A DNA stretch of 29,805 nucleotides from Clostridia bacterium. GTDB lineage: Bacteria; Bacillota; Clostridia; TANB77; CAG-508. Below the pieces are notes generated by a model. It was given only the letters and a program-made list of their open reading frames with translations, had not been told where the DNA came from and ran no database searches. Location of the stretch: positions 1 through 29,805 of the forward strand of contig CAAGQX010000035.1 in assembly GCA_900772235.1 (NCBI GenBank), read 5' to 3'. This document shows positions 16,641 to 23,734 of this stretch, piece after piece (positions within the stretch are counted from its first letter, which is position 1; the number at the start of each line of letters is the position of its first letter). A program made the position numbers and the translations under genes.

Positions 16641-16780
16641 TTAGAAATACCAGCATTATTTGATGGATATTCTATGCATCAAGAAAAGCAAGAAAGACAA
16701 GAAATGCAATTAATTCTTTAAATTTAAAAGTTGAAAAGCACGATGCGAGAATTTCATATCTGGAAGAAAAAGTAATTTGA
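16641..16780 (+). pseudogene. Decayed C-terminal tail of the coiled-coil gene
   Basis: In frame after the TAG comes LEIPALFDGYSMHQEKQERQ..., ending in TAA at 16719-16721. One base out of frame from 16709 the text continues NSLNLKVEKHDARISYLEEKV, ending in TGA at 16778-16780. Together these look like the original C-terminus with one nonsense change and a one-base deletion near 16707-16709. Neither lesion involves CGG, so this is ordinary decay and not the recoding pattern. Confidence 0.7.
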
Positions 16781-16808
16781 GGCTCATTAAATTACTATAT
16801 TCAAAGCA

Positions 16809-16876
16809 AGCAGAAAAGAAGTTTAAAAGTGTAATTAGACATTAGTCTGATTATAGCTTTAAGCTTCTTTTCTGCT
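16809..16876 (+). terminator. Long hairpin after the coiled-coil gene
   Basis: AGCAGAAAAGAAGTTTAAA (16809-16827) pairs with TTTAAGCTTCTTTTCTGCT (16858-16876), 19 pairs with one G-T, around an inner near-palindrome (TAATTAGAC / AGTCTGATTA). The T tract is inside the 3' arm, so termination is plausible but not textbook. Confidence 0.6.
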
Positions 16877-17009
16877 ATTTATGTAATAAAAAAATGAATT
16901 TATGTAGGCAAAATGGGTTAATAAGAACAAAACTAAATCTTGTACTTATTTAAAAATATAAAATTATTTATAAAAATACACACTTTTTAAACCGATTGCC
17001 GTAATTTCA

Positions 17010-17038
17010 TTGACTTTTTTCGAAAAAAATTATACAAT
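17010..17038 (+). promoter_or_regulatory. Promoter of minDE
   Basis: TTGACT (17010-17015), 17-base spacer, TACAAT (17033-17038). The -10 box directly abuts the dyad at 17038-17068. Confidence 0.75.
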
Positions 17039-17075
17039 AAGTGTGCTAATTTGAATTTAGCACACTTAATTTTTT
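17038..17075 (+). promoter_or_regulatory. Dyad at the minD transcription start
   Basis: TAAGTGTGCTAA (17038-17049) pairs with TTAGCACACTTA (17057-17068) around a 7-base loop, followed by ATTTTTTG. The dyad begins in the -10 box and covers the expected start point, which suits an operator. The T run would also allow it to terminate transcription arriving from upstream. Which role applies cannot be decided from sequence. Confidence 0.6.
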
Positions 17076-17113
17076 GTATAGCAAACTTTAAGTCTTGTTA
17101 GGAGGATAGATTT

Positions 17114-17908
17114 ATGGGAGAAGTAATAGTTATAACATCAGGAAAAGGTGGAGTTGGTAAAACAACTACAACTGCAAATTTAGGGTCTAGCTTAGCAATG
17201 GAAGGGAAAAAAGTAGTATTAGTAGATACTGATATTGGACTAAGAAACTTAGATGTTGTTATGGGACTTGAAAACAGAATAGTATATGACTTAGTTGATG
17301 TTATAGAAGAAAAGTGTAAACTAAGACAAGCCTTAATAAAAGATAAAAGATTTGAGGAATTGTTTTTATTACCAGCAGCTCAAACAAGAGATAAAACAGC
17401 AATAAATGAAGAACAAATGAAGGAATTAACAAAAAAATTAAAAGAAGAGTTTGACTATGTACTTATAGACTGCCCAGCAGGGATAGAACAAGGATTTAAA
17501 AATGCAGTATGTGGTGCAGATAGAGCAATAGTTGTAACAACAGCAGAAATATCTGCAATAAGGGATGCAGACAGAATAATAGGCCTATTGGAATCATCAG
17601 ACATAAAGAACCCAGAACTAATAGTAAACAGGTTAAGACCAGGAATGGTTAAAAAAGGTGAAATGATGGATGTGGATGATATAGTAGATTTATTATCCAT
17701 AGATTTAATAGGAGTTGTGCCAGATGACGAATATATAATAACACAAACAAACAAAGGCGAACCTGTTATAAAGAATAAAAAAGCTCCATCAGGAAAAGCC
17801 TACATAGAAACAGCTAAAAGAATATTAGGTGAAAATATAGATGTAACTATACCGGGAAAAGAAACTGGATTTTGGGCAAAATTAAAAAATATTTTTAAAA
17901 GAAAATAA
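17114..17908 (+). CDS. minD: Septum-site ATPase MinD
   Basis: A 264-residue ParA/MinD-family ATPase that binds the membrane when ATP-bound and positions division away from the poles. The deviant Walker A SGKGGVGKTTTTANLG is at residues 8-23, the VLVDTDIGLRNLDVVMGLE switch near 36-54, Walker B YVLIDCPAGIEQG near 117-129, and the C-terminal amphipathic membrane-targeting helix GFWAKLKNIFKRK at the end. AGGAGG precedes the ATG. The partner MinE follows after 40 bases. I see no minC in the window. Confidence 0.96.
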   Translation: MGEVIVITSGKGGVGKTTTTANLGSSLAMEGKKVVLVDTDIGLRNLDVVMGLENRIVYDLVDVIEEKCKLRQALIKDKRFEELFLLPAAQTRDKTAINEEQMKELTKKLKEEFDYVLIDCPAGIEQGFKNAVCGADRAIVVTTAEISAIRDADRIIGLLESSDIKNPELIVNRLRPGMVKKGEMMDVDDIVDLLSIDLIGVVPDDEYIITQTNKGEPVIKNKKAPSGKAYIETAKRILGENIDVTIPGKETGFWAKLKNIFKRK

Positions 17909-17948
17909 ATAATTATATTTAGTATAAAATAATTGGGAGGCAATACAT

Positions 17949-18497
17949 ATGTTCGAAAGCATAATGAATTTTTTCAAAAAACTAGGAAAAACAGAAAATA
18001 ATAAAGAAACAAAAAGTAAAGAAACAGCAAAAGAAAGACTACATCTTGTATTAATGCAAGACAGAGCAAATGTATCTGCTGACTTTTTAGAAATGATGAA
18101 GCAAGAAATTATAGAAGTAATTAAAAAATATATAGAAGTGGACGAAAAAGAAATTGATGTTAGGCTTACAAACGAAGTAAAAGACGATGGAACAACTGGA
18201 GCTCCTTCTTTGTATGCTAACATTCCAATAGTAAATATTAAAAATGAAATGAAAAAGGAAATGAACCAAAAGGCAGAGACAGAAAAGAGAGAAGAAGAAG
18301 AGAAAGCAAAAGCAGAAGATAAAGAAAAACCAGTTGAAGATGTAGAAAAAGAAGAAAAGAATGAAGAAAAAATAGAAGAGCCAAAGCAAGAAGAAGATAA
18401 AGATGAAAAAGAAGAAAAGGAAGAAATTGAAACAAAAGTAGAAGTTGAAGAAACAGAAAATAAAGAAAATAATAGTGATAAAAAAAGCGGAGAATAA
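17949..18497 (+). CDS. minE: MinE with a long acidic C-terminal extension
   Basis: The first 90-100 residues match MinE, the topological factor that stimulates the MinD ATPase. The membrane-binding N-terminus MFESIMNFFKK and the MinD-contact helix/strand TAKERLHLVLMQDRANVS are present, followed by the dimer strand region IDVRLTNE and ANIPIVNIK. MinE is usually about 90 residues; here it is 182. The extra 80 residues are almost only Glu, Lys, Asp and Ala, a low-complexity charged tail. The stop TAA lies inside the following terminator. No frameshift explains the extension. Its role is unknown; I infer a flexible or helical appendage. Confidence 0.92.
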   Translation: MFESIMNFFKKLGKTENNKETKSKETAKERLHLVLMQDRANVSADFLEMMKQEIIEVIKKYIEVDEKEIDVRLTNEVKDDGTTGAPSLYANIPIVNIKNEMKKEMNQKAETEKREEEEKAKAEDKEKPVEDVEKEEKNEEKIEEPKQEEDKDEKEEKEEIETKVEVEETENKENNSDKKSGE

Positions 18498-18508
18498 TCC
18501 GCTTTTAT
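18483..18508 (+). terminator. Hairpin at the minE stop
   Basis: AAAAGCGGA (18483-18491) / TCCGCTTTT (18498-18506), loop GAATAA containing the minE stop codon. The short T tract suggests partial termination before rodA. Confidence 0.65.
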
Positions 18509-18564
18509 AATATATGAAAAAATGTTAATTATATAAACAGAGTGAAATTTATGAAAGGAACTAA

Positions 18565-19673
18565 ATGAATAAGAAAAGATTAAAAAGTGCAGAATGGAAA
18601 ATTTTAATATATGTGTCATTACTATTAATAATTGGTTTAATAGCTTTATATAGTGCTTCAACATCTACAGAATTTGCTGAATTTAAAAAACAAATAATGT
18701 GGATTGCTATTAGCATACCAATACTTTTATTTATGATGTTAGTAGACTACAAAATACTTGCAAGGTTTTCAGTATTTTTTTATGCAATATCAATTATATT
18801 ACTAGTACTTGTATTATTAACCGAAAGAATTAATGGTGCAAGAAGCTGGTTTAATATAGGGGGATTTTCTCTACAACCAGGCGAAATAGCTAAAATTGCG
18901 GTAATCTTATTTGTGTCTAATGTAATAAGCAAAATGCGGATACAATCAAGACAAAAAAATAAATGAACCATTAAATTTAGTAAAAATAATTGGCATAGTA
19001 ATGCTACCAGTGTTATTAATTGCATTAGAACCCGATTATGGAACAGCTACAGCATATATTTTTGGCTTGATATTTATACTATTTGTAGCAGGAATTGATA
19101 AAAGATATATAATTGTAGCAGTAACACTTGTAGTGATTATAGTACCACTTCTATATTTGTTTGTATTACCAGAACACGCTAAAGCTAGAATAGATGTGTA
19201 CTTAAACCCATATTCAGATCCCAGAGGAGATGGGTATAACATAATACAATCGGAAATAGCAATAGGTGCGGGACAATTATTTGGATTAGGCTTTTTGAAA
19301 GGAACACAAACTCATTTAGGGTATTTGTATCCTAAAACGACAGATTTTATATATTCACTAATTGGAGAGGAATTTGGCTTTATTGTATGTAGCATAATTG
19401 TAATAATATATGTAATGCTTATTACAAAATGTATATCTGTTGCAAAAACTGCAGAAGATAATTTAGGCTCATATATTGCAATTGGACTTTCTCGGTATAC
19501 TATTTTTCCACGTGCTAGAAAATATAGGGATGACCATAGGACTTTTACCAATTACAGGTGTACCATTACCATTTATTAGTTATGGTGGAAGTTCAATGCT
19601 AACTAATATGATGGCAATAGGATTAATTTTAAATGTAAGCTATCATAAAAAAACATTAATATTTAATAAATAG
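18565..19673 (+). CDS. rodA: RodA (SEDS glycosyltransferase), two CGG +1 shift sites
   Basis: A multi-pass SEDS protein that polymerises lipid II for cell elongation. The gene reads as three pieces, joined into one 368-residue RodA if translation moves +1 at in-frame CGG codons 18937-18939 and 19493-19495. Landmarks are ALYSAS near residue 29, RSWFNIGGFSLQPGEIAKI near 93-111, LEPDYGTATAYIF, NPYSDPRGDGYNIIQSEIAIGAGQ, the extracytoplasmic THLGYLYPKTTDFIYSLIGEEFGF, and NIGMTIGLLPITGVPLPF followed by SYGGSSML. These cross both junctions in correct order and spacing, so the gene is not three separate genes. The MinE/MinD neighbourhood and the motifs favour RodA over FtsW. dus follows after 8 bases. 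Confidence 0.93.
18937..18940 (+). other. CGG +1 recoding site 3 (rodA, Gly125)
   Basis: Reads AAA ATG CGGA TAC. Frame zero ends 8 codons after CGG at TGA. The +1 frame gives KMGYNQDKKINEPLNLVK and runs on through the next 184 codons of RodA. The glycine codon is GGA. Gly here is in a variable loop, so the residue itself is less diagnostic than the frame. Confidence 0.87.
19493..19496 (+). other. CGG +1 recoding site 4 (rodA, Gly310)
   Basis: Reads CTT TCT CGGT ATA. Frame zero continues 27 non-homologous codons. The +1 frame gives GLSGILFFHVLENIGMTIG, in which the Gly corresponds to the conserved Gly of the G-I-x-G-M/L-x-x-F-x-x-x-x-N-I-G-M segment in RodA proteins. The glycine codon is GGT. 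Confidence 0.9.
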
Positions 19674-19681
19674 AGGTAAAA

Positions 19682-20663
19682 ATGTATATAAAAAAGTTGG
19701 AAATAGGAAATGTAAAACTAGAAAATAATGTATTGTTAGCACCAATGGCAGGAATAACAGATGCATCATTTAGAAAAATATGTAAGAAATATGGAAATCC
19801 TGGCTTAGTTTATACAGAAATGGCTAGTAGTAAAGCCATATTTTATGGAGATGAGAAAACAGATAAATTAATTAAAACAGACGGGGAAAAAAGACCAATA
19901 GCAATACAAATTTTTGGGAGTGACCCAGAAGTTATGGCAAGTTCGGCAAAGCAGGTTGCTAAATATGCAGATATCATAGACATAAATATGGGATGCCCAG
20001 CACCTAAGGTTGTAAAAAATGGAGATGGAAGTAAACTGTTATTGAACTTAGAACTAGTAGAGCAAATCGTAAAAAAAGTAGTAGAAAGTGTAGACATACC
20101 AGTAACTGTAAAAATAAGAAAAGGATGGGACAGTGAAAACATAGTTGCGGTTCAGGCTGCAAAAGTTATAGAAAGAGCAGGAGCAAAAGCAATTACTGTA
20201 CACGGAAGAACAAGAGCTCAATACTATTCTGGGCAAGTAGATTTAGACATAATAAAAGAAGTAAAAGAAAATGTAAAAATACCTGTAATAGGAAATGGAG
20301 ATATAAAAACTCCAGAAGATGCAATAAGAATGTTTGAATACACAGGTGTGGACGGAATTATGGTAGGAAGAGGAGCTCTTCGGAGCACCTTGGACTTTAA
20401 AAGAAATAATAAATAAACTCGAAAACAAAGAAAGCGAAATTATTACATTAGATGAGAAATTAAATATAATACTAGAACATATGAATTTAGTAATACAAGA
20501 CAAAGGCGAATACATAGGAGTTCGAGAAATGAGAAAACACATATGTTGGTATTTAAAAAATTTAAAAGATTCTAGTAAAATAAGAGAAAAGATAAATAAA
20601 TTAGAAACTAAGGAAGAAGTTGAAATGGAATTGAGAAAATATTTTGAAGAATTAAAACATTAA
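19682..20663 (+). CDS. dus: tRNA-dihydrouridine synthase, one CGG +1 shift site
   Basis: An FMN enzyme of the DusB type that reduces uridines in tRNA. The TIM-barrel motifs are LAPMAGITDASFRKICKKYG at residues 20-39, YTEMASSKA, the substrate and catalytic loop NMGCPAPKVVKNGDGSKLL with the catalytic Cys, VTVKIRKGWD, the FMN-site AITVHGRTRAQYYSG, VIGNGDI and GVDGIMVGRGAL. At 20381-20383 the frame meets CGG. Shifting +1 continues GAPWTLKEIINKL and the helical C-terminal domain (REMRKHICWYLK, which contacts tRNA in the family) to a TAA at 20661. The full length is 326 residues, normal for DusB. Without the shift the protein ends 10 codons later without the helical domain. Confidence 0.93.
20381..20384 (+). 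other. CGG +1 recoding site 5 (dus, Gly234)
   Basis: Reads GCT CTT CGGA GCA. The +1 frame gives GRGALGAPW, the conserved GRGALGNPW(I/L)F signature of bacterial Dus proteins. Frame zero gives RSTLDFKRNNK and stops. CTT before a hungry Arg codon is also the P-site codon of yeast Ty1 frameshifting. The glycine codon is GGA. Confidence 0.92.
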
Positions 20664-20685
20664 ATATAAACTCCTGCGGTGGGCT
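20662..20685 (+). repeat. Intergenic repeat, copy 2 (CTCCTGCGGTGGGCT type)
   Basis: AAACTCCTGCGGTGGGCT matches the copy near 58-75 with a single mismatch. It starts at the dus stop codon. Confidence 0.55.
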
Positions 20686-20740
20686 AAAAAGTGCATACAA
20701 AGAAATTTCTATTATTGTTATAAAATAATAAAATGAGGGA

Positions 20741-20772
20741 AAAATATACTTATCAGCTGATAAGTATATTTT
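20741..20772 (+). terminator. Perfect 32-base palindrome after dus
   Basis: A perfect dyad centred on CAGCTG, with arms AAAATATACTTATCAG / CTGATAAGTATATTTT. As RNA it gives a 14-base stem with a 4-base AGCT loop and a terminal TTTT, so a dus terminator is likely. The absence of a real spacer would equally suit a dimeric repressor site upstream of mazF. The rest of the 281-base gap (20664-20944) is AT-rich, with no antitoxin gene visible. Confidence 0.6.
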
Positions 20773-20944
20773 AAATTTGGTTATTGCCATATATCAAAAC
20801 AGCTTAGGTTTACATATTATATAATGAGATAGAAATAAATAAAAAACTTAATATAAAAATATAGATATCTCAAAAAACACAAAATACCAATATTTAAAAT
20901 ATAAAACAAACAATAAATATATAAAATAAGTGAGAGTGAAAAAT

Positions 20945-21292
20945 ATGGTAATCAAAAGAGGAGATATGTTTTATGCAGATTTAAGCCCGGTAGTAGGGTC
21001 TGAACAAGGGGGAGTAAGACCGGTATTAGTAATACAAAACAATGTTGGTAATAAGTATAGTCCAACAGTAATTGTTTCGGCAATTACATCTCAATTAAAC
21101 AAAAGCAAATTACCAACCCACATAGAGTTAGACTCTGAGGAGTTTGGATTAAAATCGGATTCAATAATTCTTACAGAACAAATAAGAACAATAGATAAAA
21201 GTAGACTAAAAGAAAAAATAGGGCATATAAACGATACACAAGTTATGAGTAAAATCGACAATGCATTAGGAGTAAGTTTCGGCTTAGAATAA
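20945..21292 (+). CDS. MazF/PemK-family mRNA endoribonuclease toxin (EndoA-like)
   Basis: A 115-residue protein matching the NdoA/EndoA group of MazF toxins, which cut mRNA at short sequence motifs. The family start IKRGDMFYADLSPVVGSEQGG is visible, followed by RPVLVIQNNVGNKYSPTVIVSAIT, and the C-terminal SIILTEQIRTIDKSRL. The conserved Arg of GGxRPVLV and the Thr/Ser of SAITS are in place. I prefer the ATG at 20945; a GTG 15 bases upstream is possible. The ribosome site is weak (GTGAGAGTG). No ribbon-helix-helix or AbrB-type antitoxin precedes it, which is unusual since Bacillota normally carry one immediately upstream. Confidence 0.92.
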   Translation: MVIKRGDMFYADLSPVVGSEQGGVRPVLVIQNNVGNKYSPTVIVSAITSQLNKSKLPTHIELDSEEFGLKSDSIILTEQIRTIDKSRLKEKIGHINDTQVMSKIDNALGVSFGLE

Positions 21293-21297
21293 TAAAG

Positions 21298-21336
21298 GTC
21301 ACTTAACGAAATCTTTTTTCGTTAGGTGGCTTTTTA
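21298..21336 (+). terminator. Terminator after mazF
   Basis: GTCACTTAACGAA (21298-21310) pairs with TTCGTTAGGTGGC (21318-21330), 13 pairs including two G-T wobbles, followed by TTTTT. Confidence 0.88.
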
Positions 21337-21337
21337 T

Positions 21338-21366
21338 TTGACATATGTTTACATATAATATAAAAT
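21338..21366 (+). promoter_or_regulatory. Promoter of coaW
   Basis: TTGACA (21338-21343), 17-base spacer, TAAAAT (21361-21366). Confidence 0.72.
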
Positions 21367-21399
21367 GCTTTTTAGAAAAATATTGGAGGAACTTATAAT

Positions 21400-22215
21400 A
21401 TGAGTAACATAGGAATAGATATAGGAACAACTAACATTAAAATAATTGAAACAGATGAAAATTTAAAAATAAAAAATAAAGCAATATTTGCAAGAATAGA
21501 CCCTAATATTGCTTTAGAAAATTTTGTGAATACAAACAACATTAATATGAATAATGTGGAGAAAATTGCTATAACAGGAATTGGAACAGACAAGTTTATT
21601 AAAGAAAAATATAAATCTACTATAATAGAAGTTCCAGAATTTATTGCAATTGGCAACTGCGGAAAAATAGCCCTAAAAAATGAGGATTTTGTAGTAGCGA
21701 GTGCGGGAACAGGAACAGCATTTATAAAAAATAAAGATGGCATAATTACACATATGGGAGGAACGGGAATAGGAGGAGGAACATTAATAAATTTATGCAA
21801 AAGCGTTATTCCTAACACAACTTTTAAAGAAATAAATGAAGCAATAAAAAAAGGAAACTTAGAGAATGTAGATTTAAAAATTAAAGATGTAACTACAAAT
21901 AACATAGCAACACTTCCAAAAGATACGACGGCAGTAAACTTTGGAAAATTGGATAATAATGCAACAAAAGAAGATGTAGTTTTAGGAATTGTAAATATGA
22001 TATTTGAAACAATAGGAGTAATGTCTGCATTAATTGCAAAAGGTGATAATATAAAAAAAATTATTGTTACAGGACAGATTGCAAAAATACCATATGCAAA
22101 AGAGGTATTAAACAAAATAGAAATACTACATAATGTGGAATTTATAATTCCAGAAAATGCAGAATATATGACTGCATTAGGGGCAATATTTTATTGTAGC
22201 AACAAAAATATTTAG
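21400..22215 (+). CDS. coaW: Type II pantothenate kinase
   Basis: Phosphorylates pantothenate in the first step of CoA synthesis. The 271-residue ASKHA-fold protein has the phosphate-1 motif NIGIDIGTTNIKI at the N-terminus, SAGTGTAF and the glycine-rich MGGTGIGGGTLINLCK. The type II PanK block NVDLKIKDV...LPKDTTAVNFGKL is present, as are the C-terminal IIVTGQIAK and ENAEYMTALGAIF. These match Staphylococcus-type CoaW in order, and the GIDxGTT start has Thr where CoaW has Gly. A 2-hydroxyglutaryl-CoA dehydratase activase-like ATPase was considered, but no Cys cluster is present. TTGGAGGA precedes the ATG. It is monocistronic. Confidence 0.85.
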   Translation: MSNIGIDIGTTNIKIIETDENLKIKNKAIFARIDPNIALENFVNTNNINMNNVEKIAITGIGTDKFIKEKYKSTIIEVPEFIAIGNCGKIALKNEDFVVASAGTGTAFIKNKDGIITHMGGTGIGGGTLINLCKSVIPNTTFKEINEAIKKGNLENVDLKIKDVTTNNIATLPKDTTAVNFGKLDNNATKEDVVLGIVNMIFETIGVMSALIAKGDNIKKIIVTGQIAKIPYAKEVLNKIEILHNVEFIIPENAEYMTALGAIFYCSNKNI

Positions 22216-22235
22216 CAGAAAAATTGAGATTTGTG

Positions 22236-22278
22236 GTAGGGGCGATTTTAATCGCCCGCAAATACAAAAACACATTAT
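22236..22278 (+). repeat. GGGGCGATT hairpin repeat, forward copy
   Basis: GGGCGATT (22240-22247) pairs with AATCGCCC (22250-22257). The preceding GTAGG and following GCAAATACAAAAACACATTATT are shared with the copies at 12651 and 29778. Confidence 0.85.
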
Positions 22279-22285
22279 TAAATTT

Positions 22286-22308
22286 GTAGGGGCGGGTTCC
22301 AAAACCCA
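22286..22308 (+). repeat. GGGGCGGGTT hairpin repeat, partial copy
   Basis: TGTAGGGGCGGGTTCC is followed by AAAACCC. The left flank matches the family, but the inner arm has the GGGTT/AACCC type of the 2253 copy, and the right flank is lost. Confidence 0.7.
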
Positions 22309-22373
22309 AAAATGTGAACCATTGATAAATATTATTGCATAATTGAACAAAAATAATTGTAATCGTATTCTAT

Positions 22374-22402
22374 TCCGGGCGATTAAAATCGCCCCTACAT
22401 TA
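22374..22402 (-). repeat. GGGGCGATT hairpin repeat, reverse copy
   Basis: GGGCGATT (22377-22384) and AATCGCCC (22387-22394) followed by CTACAT, the reverse complement of the TGTAGGGGCGATT form. With the forward copy at 22236 it makes a head-to-head pair about 140 bases apart, like bacterial REP/BIME arrangements. Confidence 0.85.
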
Positions 22403-22541
22403 ATTATTCATTCTTTATTATTCAATATTCACTATTCATTTTTTATTATTACTTATTTTAATTATGTGCTATACTAGAAGAGGAATAAAAAATGTTTCTT
22501 AAATATATATAAATATTAAACAAATTTATATAAATTTCCTA

Positions 22542-22570
22542 TTGATATAAATAAAAATTAATGATATATT
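22542..22570 (+). promoter_or_regulatory. Promoter of pgsA
   Basis: TTGATA (22542-22547), 17-base spacer, TATATT (22565-22570). Confidence 0.65.
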
Positions 22571-22601
22571 AAGAATATCGAATAAGAGGGGAGAAACAAA
22601 A

Positions 22602-23198
22602 ATGAATTTGCCTAATAAACTAACAATTTTTAGAATTATACTTGTACCAATAATGGTAGTAGTTTCACTACTAAATATAGAAGGAACATTTTTAAACATA
22701 CCAATAACATACTGGATAATAAACTTGATTTTTATAATTGCTTCATATACAGATCACTTGGATGGAAAAATTGCCAGAAAAAATAACTTAGTAACTACTT
22801 TTGGAAAATTTGCAGACCCACTTGCGGATAAAATATTAGTTTTAGCGGCAATGCTTATACTGGTTGAATATGGAAAAATACCATCTTGGATTCCAATAAT
22901 AGTACTTGCAAGGGAATTTATGGTTTCAGGTTATAGATTGATTGCAGTAGAAAAAGGCGGAGAAGTAATAGCAGCAAATATTTGGGGAAAATTAAAAACT
23001 GTTACACAGATGATAGCAATTGTTTTAAGCTTTTTAGACGTAAATAATTTTGCTCAGTTTTTAACTATAAAATTAACAGGATATAATTTAATTATTAATA
23101 TTTTATCAACAGTATTTATGTTTGTATCTGTAATTGCAACAATATTTTCAGGTTGGACATATATGAAGAATGGAAAAAAATTATTTAAAGATTCATAA
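22602..23198 (+). CDS. pgsA: CDP-diacylglycerol-glycerol-3-phosphate 3-phosphatidyltransferase
   Basis: Makes phosphatidylglycerophosphate, the precursor of phosphatidylglycerol, in the membrane. The 198-residue protein starts NLPNKLTIFRIILVPIMVV as expected. The CDP-alcohol phosphotransferase motif D-x2-D-G-x2-A-R-x8-G-x3-D-x3-D is complete (DHLDGKIAR, then GKFADPLAD) at about residues 47-72. Several hydrophobic helices follow, with LAREFMVSGYRLIA mid-protein. The ATG has AGAGGGGAG upstream. It has its own promoter. Confidence 0.95.
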   Translation: MNLPNKLTIFRIILVPIMVVVSLLNIEGTFLNIPITYWIINLIFIIASYTDHLDGKIARKNNLVTTFGKFADPLADKILVLAAMLILVEYGKIPSWIPIIVLAREFMVSGYRLIAVEKGGEVIAANIWGKLKTVTQMIAIVLSFLDVNNFAQFLTIKLTGYNLIINILSTVFMFVSVIATIFSGWTYMKNGKKLFKDS

Positions 23199-23242
23199 AA
23201 GTGAATAAAAAATAAAAAATGATAAAAAATAATAAAAAAGAC

Positions 23243-23271
23243 TTGAAATTCTTTGCAAAATGTAGTATAAA
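23243..23271 (+). promoter_or_regulatory. Promoter of the exported-protein gene
   Basis: TTGAAA (23243-23248), 17-base spacer, TATAAA (23266-23271). Confidence 0.68.
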
Positions 23272-23312
23272 TATATATGAGTGTTTTAAACTATGTGAAA
23301 AGAGGTAAAATA

Positions 23313-23693
23313 ATGAAGAATAATGTTAAAAAAATAATAGTATGTTTAATAGCAATAACAATGGTAATATTAATAGCTACAAAAACCTTGGCTACAGACA
23401 ATAACGATAAAGTTAACCAAATGTTAGAAAATATGAGAAATTCAAATCAAGGTTCAACAATTAATGAAAACGATGAAAGTGAAGACATAAAAAATGGAAT
23501 TAGAAATAAAAATACAAATAATGATAACGCAAATAACAAAGATACTTTAAATATTAATGGAAATAATAATGAAAATAAACCAACAACTAATCCATATGCA
23601 GGAGCTGGAGATTATTCTACAATTATATTTATAGCAATATTTGCAGTATCTGCAGTATATGCATATAAAAAGATTAAAGATTATAATATGTAA
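23313..23693 (+). CDS. Small exported protein with a sorting-signal-like C-terminus (126 aa)
   Basis: The ATG at 23313 (AGAGGT upstream) gives a classic signal peptide (MKNNVKKIIVCLIAITMVIL, then ALA-type cleavage region TKTLATDN). An Asn/Asp/Glu-rich low-complexity linker of about 60 residues follows. The C-terminus is tripartite: NPYAGAGDYS, a hydrophobic segment (TIIFIAIFAVSAVYAY) and a basic tail (KKIKDYNM). This is the layout of a sortase cell-wall sorting signal, with NPYAG in place of LPxTG. A sortase gene lies immediately downstream on the other strand. That it is the substrate is inference. It could also be a simple double-spanning membrane protein. Confidence 0.8.
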   Translation: MKNNVKKIIVCLIAITMVILIATKTLATDNNDKVNQMLENMRNSNQGSTINENDESEDIKNGIRNKNTNNDNANNKDTLNINGNNNENKPTTNPYAGAGDYSTIIFIAIFAVSAVYAYKKIKDYNM

Positions 23694-23704
23694 TAATATT
23701 TTTT

Positions 23705-23734
23705 GAAAGCAATTTTTAATTGCTTTCTTTTTTT
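23705..23734 (+). terminator. Terminator between the exported protein and sortase
   Basis: GAAAGCAATT (23705-23714) / AATTGCTTTC (23718-23727), loop TTT, then a long T run on the plus strand. The restored sortase stop codon (23716-23718 on the minus strand) lies inside it. Confidence 0.88.

Larger units (their letters stand above)
22216..22601. other. 386-base intergenic region rich in hairpin repeats
   Basis: No gene is visible. The region holds three members of the GGGGCG hairpin family (22236-22278, 22286-22308, 22374-22402), the last in opposite orientation, then a TATTCACTATTCATT tail and the pgsA promoter. No transposase remnant is recognisable. Confidence 0.75.
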
